Below are positions 1-7,510 of a stretch of 16,579 nucleotides of DNA, piece by piece; the first letter of the stretch is position 1; each line of letters starts with the position of its first letter. A model generated the notes under the pieces. It searched no databases, was not told the DNA's origin, and was given only the letters and a program-made list of their open reading frames with translations. Both the position numbers and the translations under genes were made by a program. This stretch comes from an uncultured Oscillospiraceae bacterium (GTDB lineage: Bacteria; Bacillota; Clostridia; Oscillospirales; Oscillospiraceae). The DNA is taken from contig CAKTVN010000011.1 in assembly GCA_934623545.1 (NCBI GenBank), forward strand, positions 1 through 16,579, read 5' to 3'.

Positions 1-24
1 CACGGCAAAATAAAATGTGAATCT

Positions 25-195
25 GTTTTGCCCGATGGCGTGTACATCGGGCAAAACGCATTACACGATGCAAGTGTTGAAATTCTGCGTCTTCGACGCA
101 GAATTTATGCGCGCAGCATCGTGCAGCCTTTTCAACCGCGAATCCAGCAAAGCGATTCGCGGTTGAGCGCTTGTCAAAAAACATTTGACAAGCGC
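25..195 (-). repeat. Tandem stem-loop array 1 (four hairpins)
   Basis: Four strong inverted repeats follow each other with short gaps. They are 25-37 with 45-57 (13 bp, 7-nt loop), 80-91 with 95-106 (12 bp, TTC loop), 132-144 with 154-166 (13 bp, 9-nt loop) and 167-178 with 184-195 (12 bp, 5-nt loop). The second sits inside an outer 8-bp pair, 64-71 with 116-123. None is followed by a clear T-run. Read on the minus strand, the block 132-196 matches the array at 16436-16505: it has the same TGCGCTTGT start, the same TTTGACAAGCGCTCAA junction and a stem with compensated changes. The minus orientation is set by that comparison. The array sits just before the importer ATPase gene. Its function is unknown. 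Confidence 0.8.
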
Positions 196-231
196 AGTTT
201 TCCCCCTGTCTGCGTTTATAAGGAGCTTCAA

Positions 232-2235
232 ATGTCAAAGCTTTTGGAAGTCAAAAACCTCTCGGTCGCGTTTGACTCGCCGCAGGGCGAGGTACAGGCG
301 GTCCGGGACGTCAGCTTTTCGCTGGAGCCCGGCGAGGTGCTTGCCATCGTCGGCGAATCCGGCTGTGGAAAAAGCGCCCTGTGCCGCGCGATCATGCGGC
401 TGCTGCCGCGCTCCGGGCACATCCGCGCGGGCGAGATCCTGATCGACGGCACGGACATCGCGCCCTACAGCGAAGGTCAGATGCGCCGCCTGCGCGGCAG
501 CCTCTTCTCGATGGTCTTTCAGGATCCGCTGACCGCCCTCGACCCGAGTATGCGCGTCGGCGCGCAGATCGCGGAAGCCGTCCGCGTCCACGAGCCGAGG
601 CTCCGCGGCGAAGCGCTGCGCGCGCGTGTGCTTGAGCTGATGGAACTGGTCGGAATTGAGCGTGCCGAGGCGCGCGCGGCGCTCTATCCGCACGACTTTT
701 CGGGCGGAATGCGGCAGCGCGCCGTGATGGCGATCGCGCTGGCGTCGCGCCCGCGGCTGCTGTTTGCCGACGAGCCGACGACCGCGCTGGACGTGACCAT
801 TCAGGCGCAGATCCTGGACCTTCTGCGCACGCTTCAGAAAAAGCTCGGCACAGCGACGGTCCTCGTCTCGCACGATCTTGGCGTTGTGGCACGCGCGGCG
901 GACCGCGTCGCCGTCATGTACGCCGGAAAGATCGTCGAGATCGGGACGGCGGAAGAGGTCTATTATGACCCGCGCCATCCCTACACCTGGGCGCTGATGC
1001 GCTCGCTCCCGGCGCTCGCGCATGGACGCGAGGCGCTCTATACCATTCCCGGGATGCCGCCGACCTTAATTGACCCGCCCGCCGGAGACGCCTTCGCGTG
1101 CCGGAACGAATACGCGCTCGGGATCGACTACCGTGAGGAGCCTCCCATGCTTCGCATCACGGACACACACTGGGCGGCAACGTGGCTGCTTGACCCGCGC
1201 GCACCCAAGATCGCGCCGCCGGTCATCGGGCTGCGCCCGCAGCCCCCCAAAAACGATACGCCGTCCGGTCCCCCGGATGGGGATACAACGCCGCCATCAC
1301 CCCCGGCAGACACTGCCGCCGGCACGGAAGACGATATTCTGCTCTCCGTTGAGCATCTGACGCACGTGTTCCCGCTGGACAAAAAGCATTCCCTTCGTGC
1401 GGTGGACGATCTGAGTCTTCAGATCCGCCGCGGCGAGATCTTCGGGCTCGTCGGCGAGTCCGGCTCCGGAAAGTCGACCGTCGCGCGCTGCGTCATGAAC
1501 CTGTATCAGCCCACCGCCGGGAGGATCGTCTACCGGGGCGTCGACATCTGCGATGCGAAGCAGCGCCGCGAAAACCGGAAAATGCTGCAAGTCACGCGCC
1601 AGATGATCTTTCAGGACTCCAATTCCAGTCTCAATAGCCGCATGAAGGTCTGCGACATCATTGCCGAGCCCATGCGCATCCAGCACATCACGCCGCCGCG
1701 CGGCTCGCTGCGCGCCGAGGCGGCATTCCAGATGAAATACGTCGGGCTGGACGCGCTCTATCTCGACAAGTACCCCTCCGAGCTCTCGGGCGGGCAGCGG
1801 CAGCGCGTCGCGATCGCGCGGGCGCTGAGCATGGAGCCGGAGCTGCTCGTCGCGGATGAGCCGGTCGCGTCGCTGGATGTCTCCATTCAGGCGCAGATCA
1901 TCAACCTCTTCCGCCATTTGCAGGAGGAGCACGGCTTTACATTTCTCTTCATCGCGCACGACCTGTCCATGGTCCGCTACCTCTGCGACCGCGTCGGGGT
2001 CATGTACCGCGGCAAGCTCGTTGAGGTCGCGCAGGCGCAGGCGCTGTTTGAAAACCCGCTGCACCCATATACGCGCGCGCTGCTGTCCGCGATCCCCTAT
2101 CCGGACCCGGTCCGCGAGCGCAGCCGCACGGTCACGGTCTTTGACCCGGCGAGCTTTCGCCCGGACGGGCAGCTCGTCGAGCGCGAGGTCGGTCATTTTG
2201 TTCTGGAAGGAGGCTCCGCCGATGCGTACCGGTAA
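232..2235 (+). CDS. Fused two-domain ABC transporter ATPase, peptide/nickel (Opp/Dpp) family
   Basis: The 667-residue cytoplasmic ATPase has two complete nucleotide-binding domains and would power a peptide/nickel-type importer. Domain 1 (1-330) has Walker A GESGCGKSA at 41-49, signature FSGGM at 156-160, Walker B LLFADEP at 176-182 and His214. An oligopeptide-transporter C-terminal segment follows (HPYTWAL near 249, THWAATWLLDPRAPK near 312). A Pro-rich linker (about 330-365) leads to domain 2: Walker A GESGSGKST 408-416, signature LSGGQ 518-522, Walker B LLVADEP 538-544 and His576. In most Opp/Dpp systems these are two proteins (D and F); fused forms such as GsiA are known. The ATG at 232 is preceded by AAGGAG (220-225, 6-nt gap); an upstream in-frame TTG at 28 would translate the hairpin array and is rejected. 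The 3' end overlaps the next gene by 14 nt. Substrate cannot be read from an ATPase. Confidence 0.95.
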   Translation: MSKLLEVKNLSVAFDSPQGEVQAVRDVSFSLEPGEVLAIVGESGCGKSALCRAIMRLLPRSGHIRAGEILIDGTDIAPYSEGQMRRLRGSLFSMVFQDPLTALDPSMRVGAQIAEAVRVHEPRLRGEALRARVLELMELVGIERAEARAALYPHDFSGGMRQRAVMAIALASRPRLLFADEPTTALDVTIQAQILDLLRTLQKKLGTATVLVSHDLGVVARAADRVAVMYAGKIVEIGTAEEVYYDPRHPYTWALMRSLPALAHGREALYTIPGMPPTLIDPPAGDAFACRNEYALGIDYREEPPMLRITDTHWAATWLLDPRAPKIAPPVIGLRPQPPKNDTPSGPPDGDTTPPSPPADTAAGTEDDILLSVEHLTHVFPLDKKHSLRAVDDLSLQIRRGEIFGLVGESGSGKSTVARCVMNLYQPTAGRIVYRGVDICDAKQRRENRKMLQVTRQMIFQDSNSSLNSRMKVCDIIAEPMRIQHITPPRGSLRAEAAFQMKYVGLDALYLDKYPSELSGGQRQRVAIARALSMEPELLVADEPVASLDVSIQAQIINLFRHLQEEHGFTFLFIAHDLSMVRYLCDRVGVMYRGKLVEVAQAQALFENPLHPYTRALLSAIPYPDPVRERSRTVTVFDPASFRPDGQLVEREVGHFVLEGGSADAYR

Positions 2236-3229
2236 ATATGCCGCCGCGTTTGTCCGGCGGCTTGCTGTCTTTCTTTTGAGCGTGCTGCTGCTTTCGCTGC
2301 TGGTCTTCACCATCGCGCGGCTCGCGCCCGGCGACCCGCTGGTCTCGTATTACGGCGACCGGGTCGAGAAAATGTCGCCGGAGGAGCGCAGCTGGGCAGA
2401 GCAGCGTCTCGGGCTCGATCAGCCGCTGCTGACGCAGTATGTGCGGTGGCTCCAAAACGCGCTACGCGGCGATTTCGGCATTTCCTACAAGTACAAGATG
2501 GATGTGCTCGAGGTCATCCGTCTGCGCCTTCCCTTCACGCTTCAGCTCGGCGGCATCGGCTTTTTGCTGATCTTCTCGCTTTCGCTGCTGCTCGGCGTCT
2601 TCTGCGCGTGGCATGAGGACCGTCTTCCGGACCGCATTTTGTGCCGCGTCGGCACGGTCACGAGCTGCATCCCGGAGTTCTGGATGTCGCTGGTGCTGAT
2701 TTTGATCTTCGCGGTGCATCTCCGGGTGCTTCCAAGCTCCGGGGCGTACTCGGTCGGAAAATCGGACGATCTCGGCGACCGCGCGCTGCATCTTATTTTA
2801 CCGATGAGCGTCGTCGTTCTGAGCCATCTGTGGTACTACGCCTATATGATCCGCAACAAGCTGCTCGATGAGATCCGCGCGGACTATGTGCTGCTGGCAA
2901 AGGCGAAGGGGCTTTCCAAGCGCTCCGTGATGTTCCGGCACTGCCTGCGCAACGTGCTTCCGTCCTATTTTTCCATCATGGCGATCTCCGTTCCGCACAT
3001 TTTGGGCGGGACCTACATCGTCGAAAGCGTCTTTTCCTTCCCCGGTCTCGGCACGCTCAGCTATGAGAGCGCGCGCTATCAGGACTATAACCTTCTGATG
3101 GTGTTAAGTCTCCTGTCGGGCATCGTCGTCATCGCCTTCAGTCTCCTTGCACAGGCGATCAACGAGCATATCGACCCGCGCCTGCGCGGCGGCGCACCGG
3201 AGCAGTGGGAGGAGGTCGAGCTGTCATGA
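2222..3229 (+). CDS. ABC transporter permease, OppB/DppB/NikB type
   Basis: This 335-residue integral membrane protein is the first permease half of the importer. A hydrophobic N-terminal segment (about 13-34) is followed by ARLAPGDPL, the hallmark of OppB/DppB proteins. A long external loop with LGLDQPLLTQYVRWLQNALRG (about 63-83) leads to further membrane spans near 108-128, 152-168, 190-206, 250-268 and 292-312. The ATPase-docking EAA loop is at about 221-243 (AKAKGLSKRSVMFRHCLRN), and DPRLR closes the C terminus. The ATG at 2222 lies inside the end of the ATPase gene, with GGAAGGAGG at 2205-2213, which suggests coupled translation. The stop overlaps the next start (ATGA). Opp, Dpp and Nik permeases are too alike for the substrate to be called. 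Confidence 0.94.
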   Translation: MRTGKYAAAFVRRLAVFLLSVLLLSLLVFTIARLAPGDPLVSYYGDRVEKMSPEERSWAEQRLGLDQPLLTQYVRWLQNALRGDFGISYKYKMDVLEVIRLRLPFTLQLGGIGFLLIFSLSLLLGVFCAWHEDRLPDRILCRVGTVTSCIPEFWMSLVLILIFAVHLRVLPSSGAYSVGKSDDLGDRALHLILPMSVVVLSHLWYYAYMIRNKLLDEIRADYVLLAKAKGLSKRSVMFRHCLRNVLPSYFSIMAISVPHILGGTYIVESVFSFPGLGTLSYESARYQDYNLLMVLSLLSGIVVIAFSLLAQAINEHIDPRLRGGAPEQWEEVELS

Positions 3230-4107
3230 CGGACGATTTTATCATCGTCGGCATCCGCCCCGCCGCAGCGCCGGTCGCCCCAAAAAAGCCGTGGTATCGC
3301 GGACGACCCGTCGCGGCAATGCTTCTGCTGGCGGTGATCGTGCTGGGCTGCGTTCTGATTCCGCCGCTGCTGCACCGGGATGCGGCTTACATGGACCTTC
3401 AGAACTGCAACGTCGCACCGGGGCGCGCGTTCTGGTTTGGGACGGACACGATGGGACGCGACATCTTCGCCATGATCTGGTCCGGCGGGCGGATGTCTCT
3501 GAGCATCGGCTTTCTCTCCACGTTCATTTCCACCGTCCTCGCGATCGTATTCGGAAGTCTGAGCGGCTGCGCCGGAAAGACGCTGGACGCGGCGCTCATG
3601 CGGCTGACGGAGATCCTGCTCAGCGTGCCAAATCTGCTGCTCGTCGTCTTTCTTCAGGCAATTCTGGGCGCGCCCAGCGTTCTGAGCCTCTCGTTCGTCA
3701 TTGGGCTCACCAGCTGGACGAGCATCGCCAAGGTCGTGCGCACGGAGGTGCGCATCCTGCGGACGAGCGAATATGTTCTTGCGTCGCGCGCCATGGGCGG
3801 CGGATTTTTCCACATCCTGCTCCGGCATCTGACGCCGAACTTTCTCTCCTCTATCCTGTTCATGGTCGTCATGAACGTCCGAAGCGCGATCCTCGCCGAG
3901 TCCACGCTCAGCTTTATGGGCATCGGGCTTCCGCTCGAGGTCATTTCGTGGGGCAGTATGCTCTCGCTCGCAGAGAAGGCGCTGCTGACCGGCAGCTGGT
4001 GGATCATTCTGATCCCGGGCGTGTTTCTGGTCGCGACGCTGCTGTGCATCACGGCGCTCGGCAACGACCTGCGCCGGAACGTGACCCGCCAGTCCAGCAA
4101 TCTCTAG
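3226..4107 (+). CDS. ABC transporter permease, OppC/DppC/NikC type
   Basis: This 293-residue membrane protein is the second permease half. The family hallmark FGTDTMGRDIFAMIWSGGRM is at about 71-90, with a first membrane span near 29-46. The EAA loop that contacts the ATPase is at about 181-205 (EYVLASRAMGGGFFHILLRHLTPN). Further spans are near 95-113, 130-150, 206-222 and 258-277. The ATG at 3226 overlaps the previous stop as ATGA and has GGGAGGAGG at 3207-3215; an in-frame GTG at 3205 lies within that ribosome site and is rejected. The C terminus (LGNDLRRN) departs from the usual GDGLRDxxDPR ending. No binding-protein gene follows: a repeat-filled spacer does. Any binding protein would have to lie left of the window or elsewhere. 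Confidence 0.94.
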   Translation: MTDDFIIVGIRPAAAPVAPKKPWYRGRPVAAMLLLAVIVLGCVLIPPLLHRDAAYMDLQNCNVAPGRAFWFGTDTMGRDIFAMIWSGGRMSLSIGFLSTFISTVLAIVFGSLSGCAGKTLDAALMRLTEILLSVPNLLLVVFLQAILGAPSVLSLSFVIGLTSWTSIAKVVRTEVRILRTSEYVLASRAMGGGFFHILLRHLTPNFLSSILFMVVMNVRSAILAESTLSFMGIGLPLEVISWGSMLSLAEKALLTGSWWIILIPGVFLVATLLCITALGNDLRRNVTRQSSNL

Positions 4108-4178
4108 GGTGTATTCTTCCAACTGCCAACGCACCCGGACAGCGGTCCTTTTTGCGCTGCGCCGCGCCATTTTTCCTT

Positions 4179-4341
4179 GGGCAGCACCGCACGATTGCGT
4201 CTGCGGCCTTCGCCGGATCTTTTGCCCCAATCTTGCAGTTTGAAAAACTTGAAATACATACAGTATTCCTGCGTTTTCCAAACTTTATCTTGGAACAAAA
4301 TCTCTCGTCGAAGCCTCTTGCCGAATTGTGCGGTGTTGCCC
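4179..4341 (-). repeat. Fold-back repeat, copy 1 (163 bp)
   Basis: This is an inverted-repeat element whose outer arms pair over 18 positions, 4179-4196 with 4324-4341. There are 16 Watson-Crick pairs and two G.T pairs. Further in, GGC-TTCG-CG near 4205-4214 pairs with bases around 4306-4315. AGTTTG 4237-4242 pairs with CAAACT 4279-4284 around an inner AATAC/GTATT stem. Its reverse complement aligns with copies 2 and 3, sharing GAGAGATTTTG and CGCAGGAATAC. It lies back to back with copy 2. No transposase is present, and the short open frames through it look like by-products. Mobile or RNA function is not shown. Confidence 0.8.
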
Positions 4342-4377
4342 TTGAAATGCAACGGTATTCCTGCGAAAAAATGTCTT

Positions 4378-4536
4378 GGGAAGCTCTGATCAAATCAGCT
4401 GTGGACGGCGAAAGATTTTTCGTCAAGACAAGGTTCGGAAAATGTCGGAATACTTTGTGCATTTCCCATTTTTCGAACCGCAGGATCGGCGGAAAAGATC
4501 CGTCGTCCGCAGTCGCGGATTTATTCAGAGGTCCCC
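4378..4536 (+). repeat. Fold-back repeat, copy 2 (159 bp)
   Basis: The outer arms 4378-4399 and 4515-4536 are imperfect inverted repeats, with 17 of 22 positions complementary. The core stem is GGTTCG 4432-4437 with CGAACC 4454-4459, flanking an inner GGAATACTTTGTGCATT. It runs in the same direction as copy 3 and opposite to copy 1; 36 bp separate it from copy 1. Compared with copy 3, the core pair changes from T-A to C-G in both arms, so pairing is kept while sequence drifts. It lies between the Opp-type importer and the lar operon. It carries no protein gene that I can support. Confidence 0.78.
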
Positions 4537-4616
4537 TTGCTCAGCGCGAAAATTCCTCGCTGTCGCTCACATTTTCAGTTTTCAGATACACCTTAACGCT
4601 GAACCGGTTTTCTGAT

Positions 4617-4644
4617 TTGCATCCGGGCAAAAATATGATATAAT
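4617..4644 (+). promoter_or_regulatory. Sigma-A-type promoter for larEBC
   Basis: A perfect -10 TATAAT is at 4639-4644. A good -35 TTGCAT is at 4617-4622, 16 nt away. Transcription would start near 4651, about 93 nt before the larE start codon. It is the only convincing promoter between the importer and larE, so the lar genes probably form their own transcription unit. It is a consensus match only. Confidence 0.75.
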
Positions 4645-4687
4645 AATGCCTGCCGAAGAACCAAAGCATGGTTTTTCGGCAGGCATT
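4645..4687 (+). promoter_or_regulatory. 18-bp hairpin at the start of the lar transcript
   Basis: Arms 4645-4662 and 4670-4687 pair over 18 positions with a single G.T pair and a 7-nt loop (AAAGCAT). TTTTC follows the right arm. The stem begins immediately after the -10 box and contains the predicted start site. It could be a regulator's DNA palindrome, a 5' stem that stabilises the mRNA, or a terminator/attenuator. The T-run is short, so termination is not certain. Confidence 0.7.
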
Positions 4688-4743
4688 TTCCAGACCCAAA
4701 CAGCCATTTCCATCCACCGACGTTCTCTGGAGGAACGAACATT

Positions 4744-5490
4744 ATGACTCTGAACGAATTTTTCACGCAGAATCCGAAAGCTGCGCTGGCATTTTCCGGC
4801 GGTGTGGATTCGAGCTATCTGCTCTGTGCCGGCATTCGGGCGGGCGCGGAGATTCGCCCCTATTACATCAAGACCGCCTTCCAGCCGCAGTTTGAGCTGG
4901 ACGACGCGCGGCGTCTGTGTGCGCAGCTTGGTGCGGAGCTGACCGTCCTCGAGCTGGACGCGCTGGCAGACCCGACCGTCGCCGCCAATCCTGCCGACCG
5001 CTGCTATTACTGCAAGCGCGCGCTGTTCGGCGTACTGACCGCGCGCGCAAAGGCAGACGGCTACGCCCTCCTGCTCGACGGCACCAACGCATCCGATGAC
5101 GCGGGCGACCGCCCCGGTATGCGCGCGCTGCGCGAGATGCAGGTGCGCTCGCCGCTGCGCGAGTGCGGCTTGAGCAAGGCGGAAATTCGGAGGCTTTCGA
5201 AGGACGCCGGGCTTTTCACCTGGGACAAGCCCGCCTACGCCTGCCTCGCCACCCGCATCCCGACCGGAGAGCCGATCACACCGGAAAAGCTTGCAAACAC
5301 GGAGGCGGCGGAGGGCTATCTGTTTTCTCTTGGTCTGACGGATTTCCGCGTGCGCTATTTCTGCGGCGCGGCGCGGCTTCAGCTCCCGGAGGCGCAGCTT
5401 CCGCTGCTGCTCCGTCACCGCGAAGAAATTCTGCGCAAGCTGAAGGAGCTTTATCCGGCGGTCCTGCTCGATCTGGAGGTGCGCAAATGA
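4744..5490 (+). CDS. larE: LarE, ATP-dependent sulfur transferase of NPN cofactor synthesis
   Basis: LarE (248 residues) is a cytoplasmic PP-loop enzyme. It adenylates the carboxylates of pyridinium-3,5-biscarboxylic acid mononucleotide (P2CMN) and replaces them with thiocarboxylates. The ATP-binding PP-loop SGGVDSS is at 18-24. LLLDGTNASDDAGDRPG (109-125) and ACLATRIPTGEP (166-177) are family signatures. Three cysteines are notable: C87 and C90 in DRCYYCK, and C167 in YACLATR. In the family, one-cysteine LarE sacrifices its own cysteine sulfur, while three-cysteine forms bind a [4Fe-4S] cluster and can turn over. This protein looks like the second kind, by inference. The ATG at 4744 has GGAGG at 4729-4733. 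The stop overlaps larB as ATGA. Confidence 0.94.
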   Translation: MTLNEFFTQNPKAALAFSGGVDSSYLLCAGIRAGAEIRPYYIKTAFQPQFELDDARRLCAQLGAELTVLELDALADPTVAANPADRCYYCKRALFGVLTARAKADGYALLLDGTNASDDAGDRPGMRALREMQVRSPLRECGLSKAEIRRLSKDAGLFTWDKPAYACLATRIPTGEPITPEKLANTEAAEGYLFSLGLTDFRVRYFCGAARLQLPEAQLPLLLRHREEILRKLKELYPAVLLDLEVRK

Positions 5491-6242
5491 GAGAAGACCT
5501 GCATAAGATTCTACAGTCCGTCCGCGACGGCTCGGTCAGCGTTCAGGACGCGGAGCTGCTGCTCAAAAAGGCGCCGTTTGAAGATCTTGGCTACGCCAAG
5601 ATCGATTATCACCGCAGCCTGCGGCAGGGCGCGCCGGAGGTCATCTACGGCGCGGGCAAAACGCCCGAGCAGATCACCGGCATCGCCTCCGCCATGCAGA
5701 AGGCGGGCGTCGCGCCGGTTTTGATCACGCGCCTGTCGCCCGAGGCGGCGCAGATCGTCTCGCAGTCGATGGCGCTGGACTATCGCCGGGACGCAAAGCT
5801 CGGCATCCTTGGCTCCATCCCGGAGCCGGACGCGACCGGTACAGTCGTCGTCGCGGCGGCTGGTACCTCAGACTATCCCGTCGCCGAGGAAGCCGCCGTG
5901 ACCGCTGAGGTCCACGGCAACCGCGTCGTGCGGCTCTATGACGTCGGCGTCGCAGGGCTGCACCGGCTTCTGGCGCATCTGGACGAGCTGATGGCGGCGC
6001 GCGTCGTCATCGCCGTCGCCGGGATGGAGGGCGCGCTTGCAAGCGTTGTGGGTGGGCTGGTCTCCTGCCCGGTCATCGCCGTGCCGACCAGCATCGGCTA
6101 CGGCGCGAGCTTTGGCGGCGTCGCAGCGCTGCTCGCGATGCTCAACTCCTGCGCAAGCGGCGTCAGCGTCGTGAACATCGACAACGGCTTCGGCGCGGGC
6201 TTCCTCGCCAGCCGCATCAATCATCTGGGAGGTCCGGCATGA
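5487..6242 (+). CDS. larB: LarB, NaAD carboxylase/hydrolase of NPN cofactor synthesis
   Basis: LarB (251 residues) carries out the first step. It carboxylates the pyridinium ring of nicotinic acid adenine dinucleotide and hydrolyses the phosphoanhydride, giving P2CMN and AMP. The N-terminal third (1-110) is typical of LarB: EDLGYAKIDYHRSLRQGAPEV at 31-51 and YGAGKTPEQI. The C-terminal half is PurE-like: AAAGTSDYPVAEEA 123-136, GMEGALASVVGG 179-190 and PTSIGYGASFGG 200-211. C222 in LNSCASG fits the catalytic cysteine (Cys221 of Lactobacillus plantarum LarB) that forms an adduct with the substrate. The start at 5487 overlaps the larE stop, with GGAGGT at 5475-5480. The stop overlaps larC, so the trio is likely translationally coupled. 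Confidence 0.95.
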   Translation: MREDLHKILQSVRDGSVSVQDAELLLKKAPFEDLGYAKIDYHRSLRQGAPEVIYGAGKTPEQITGIASAMQKAGVAPVLITRLSPEAAQIVSQSMALDYRRDAKLGILGSIPEPDATGTVVVAAAGTSDYPVAEEAAVTAEVHGNRVVRLYDVGVAGLHRLLAHLDELMAARVVIAVAGMEGALASVVGGLVSCPVIAVPTSIGYGASFGGVAALLAMLNSCASGVSVVNIDNGFGAGFLASRINHLGGPA

Positions 6243-7498
6243 AAACGATCTATCTTGACTGCGCCATGGGCGCGGCTGGCGATATGCTGATGGGCGCGCT
6301 GCTCGAGCTTCTTCCAGACAAGATCCCCTTTTTGGAGAAAATGAATGCGCTCGGTCTTCCTGGCATCGAAATAGCCGCCGAGGACGCCGTCAAATGCGGC
6401 ATTCACGGGACTCATATGCGCGTCACCGTCCACGGCGCGGAGGAGCATTCACACGATCACGACCCCGCGCACATCCACACGCATGAGACATCGGAGCCGG
6501 ACGCCGCGCACACGCACGACGTCGGGGCACATCCGCACGCCCATCTTCACCCGCTGGAGCACGCGCATTCGCACGTCACGCTGCATGAGATCGCGCATCA
6601 GATCTCCCACCTCGATCTGCCGGAGGCGGTCCGCGAGAACGCGCTGGCGGTCTACCGCTCGATCGCGGACGCGGAAAGCCGGGTGCACGGTGCGCCGGTC
6701 AATCAAATTCATTTCCATGAGGTCGGTACGCTGGACGCGCTGGCAGACGTCGTCGGAGTCTGCCTGCTCTTTGAGCTTCTGTCGCCGGAGCAGGTGCTCT
6801 GCTCCCCCGTCCATGTCGGAAGCGGGCAGGTCCGCTGCGCACACGGCATTCTGCCGGTGCCCGCGCCCGCGACTGCGCTGTTGCTGGAGGGCATTCCCAT
6901 CTACGGCGGCAGCATCCGCGGCGAGCTGTGTACGCCGACCGGCGCGGCGCTGCTGCGGCAGTTTGTCACGCGCTTCGGTCCGATGCCGCCAATGTGCCTT
7001 GAAAAAACCGGCTACGGCATGGGAACGAAGGATTTTGAGGCAGCGAACTGCGTACGCGCCATGCTCGGGCAGACGCAGGCGTCGCCGGAGCAGATCGTGG
7101 CGCTTGCGTGTAATCTGGACGATATGACGCCGGAAGCGATCGGCTTTGCGATGGAGCGGCTGCTGGAGGCAGGCGCACTGGACGTCTACACGACGCCCAT
7201 CGGCATGAAAAAATGCCGCCCCGGCGTAATGCTCACCTGTCTGTGCCGCGCGGATGCGCGCGAGGCGCTTGTGCGCCAGCTCTTCCTGCATACGGCGACG
7301 CTCGGCATCCGCGTCTCGGTCTGCGACCGCTATACGCTCTCGCGGACGACGCGCATCGTTTCCCTTCCCGGCGGAGAGGTCCGCATCAAGGAGTCCAGCG
7401 GCTGGGGCGTCACGCGCAGCAAGCCGGAGTACGACGACGTCGCCGCCATCGCCCGCCGCACCGGGCAGCCGCTGTCCGAAATCCTGAAGGAGCTTTGA
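6239..7498 (+). CDS. larC: LarC, nickel insertase (cyclometallase) of NPN cofactor synthesis
   Basis: LarC (419 residues) inserts nickel into P2TMN in a CTP-dependent reaction, completing the NPN cofactor of lactate racemase and relatives. The N terminus (YLDCAMGAAGDMLMGALLEL) and IHFHEVGTLDALADVVG (157-173) are family signatures. Residues 65-120 contain 18 histidines, a probable nickel-holding segment. The C-terminal domain (about 285-419, NLDDMTPEAIGFAMERLLEAGALDV, PIGMKKCRPGVML) matches LarC2. In L. plantarum LarC is made from larC1 and larC2 by a programmed frameshift; here it is one uninterrupted frame. The ATG at 6239 overlaps larB, with GGGAGGT at 6227-6232. No larA follows: the next features are hairpins and a gene on the opposite strand. 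Confidence 0.96.
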   Translation: MKTIYLDCAMGAAGDMLMGALLELLPDKIPFLEKMNALGLPGIEIAAEDAVKCGIHGTHMRVTVHGAEEHSHDHDPAHIHTHETSEPDAAHTHDVGAHPHAHLHPLEHAHSHVTLHEIAHQISHLDLPEAVRENALAVYRSIADAESRVHGAPVNQIHFHEVGTLDALADVVGVCLLFELLSPEQVLCSPVHVGSGQVRCAHGILPVPAPATALLLEGIPIYGGSIRGELCTPTGAALLRQFVTRFGPMPPMCLEKTGYGMGTKDFEAANCVRAMLGQTQASPEQIVALACNLDDMTPEAIGFAMERLLEAGALDVYTTPIGMKKCRPGVMLTCLCRADAREALVRQLFLHTATLGIRVSVCDRYTLSRTTRIVSLPGGEVRIKESSGWGVTRSKPEYDDVAAIARRTGQPLSEILKEL

Positions 7499-7510
7499 GC
7501 GGAGCGGTTC

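Noticed and set aside
25..195. CRISPR array.
   Set aside because: The units differ in sequence and each is a separate palindrome; there is no constant repeat with unique spacers and no cas gene.
28..231. N-terminal extension of the fused ATPase from a TTG at 28.
   Set aside because: It would translate the hairpin array into a non-conserved peptide. The ATG at 232 has a good ribosome site and starts exactly where the ABC domain begins.
232..4107. Firm assignment of the importer as a nickel transporter.
   Set aside because: ATPase and permease sequences do not separate nickel from peptide systems, and the binding protein is outside the window. Kept only as a hypothesis.
4137..4153. Terminator after the second permease (GGAC-AGCG-GTCC followed by TTTTT).
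   Set aside because: The stem is only 4 bp, too weak to call on its own.
4049..4643. Several short open frames through the spacer after the second permease, on both strands.
   Set aside because: They run through the fold-back repeats; similar peptides appear only because the repeat recurs. None has a convincing start.
6239..7498. Frameshift in larC, as in L. plantarum larC1/larC2.
   Set aside because: The N- and C-terminal signatures lie in one continuous 419-codon frame.
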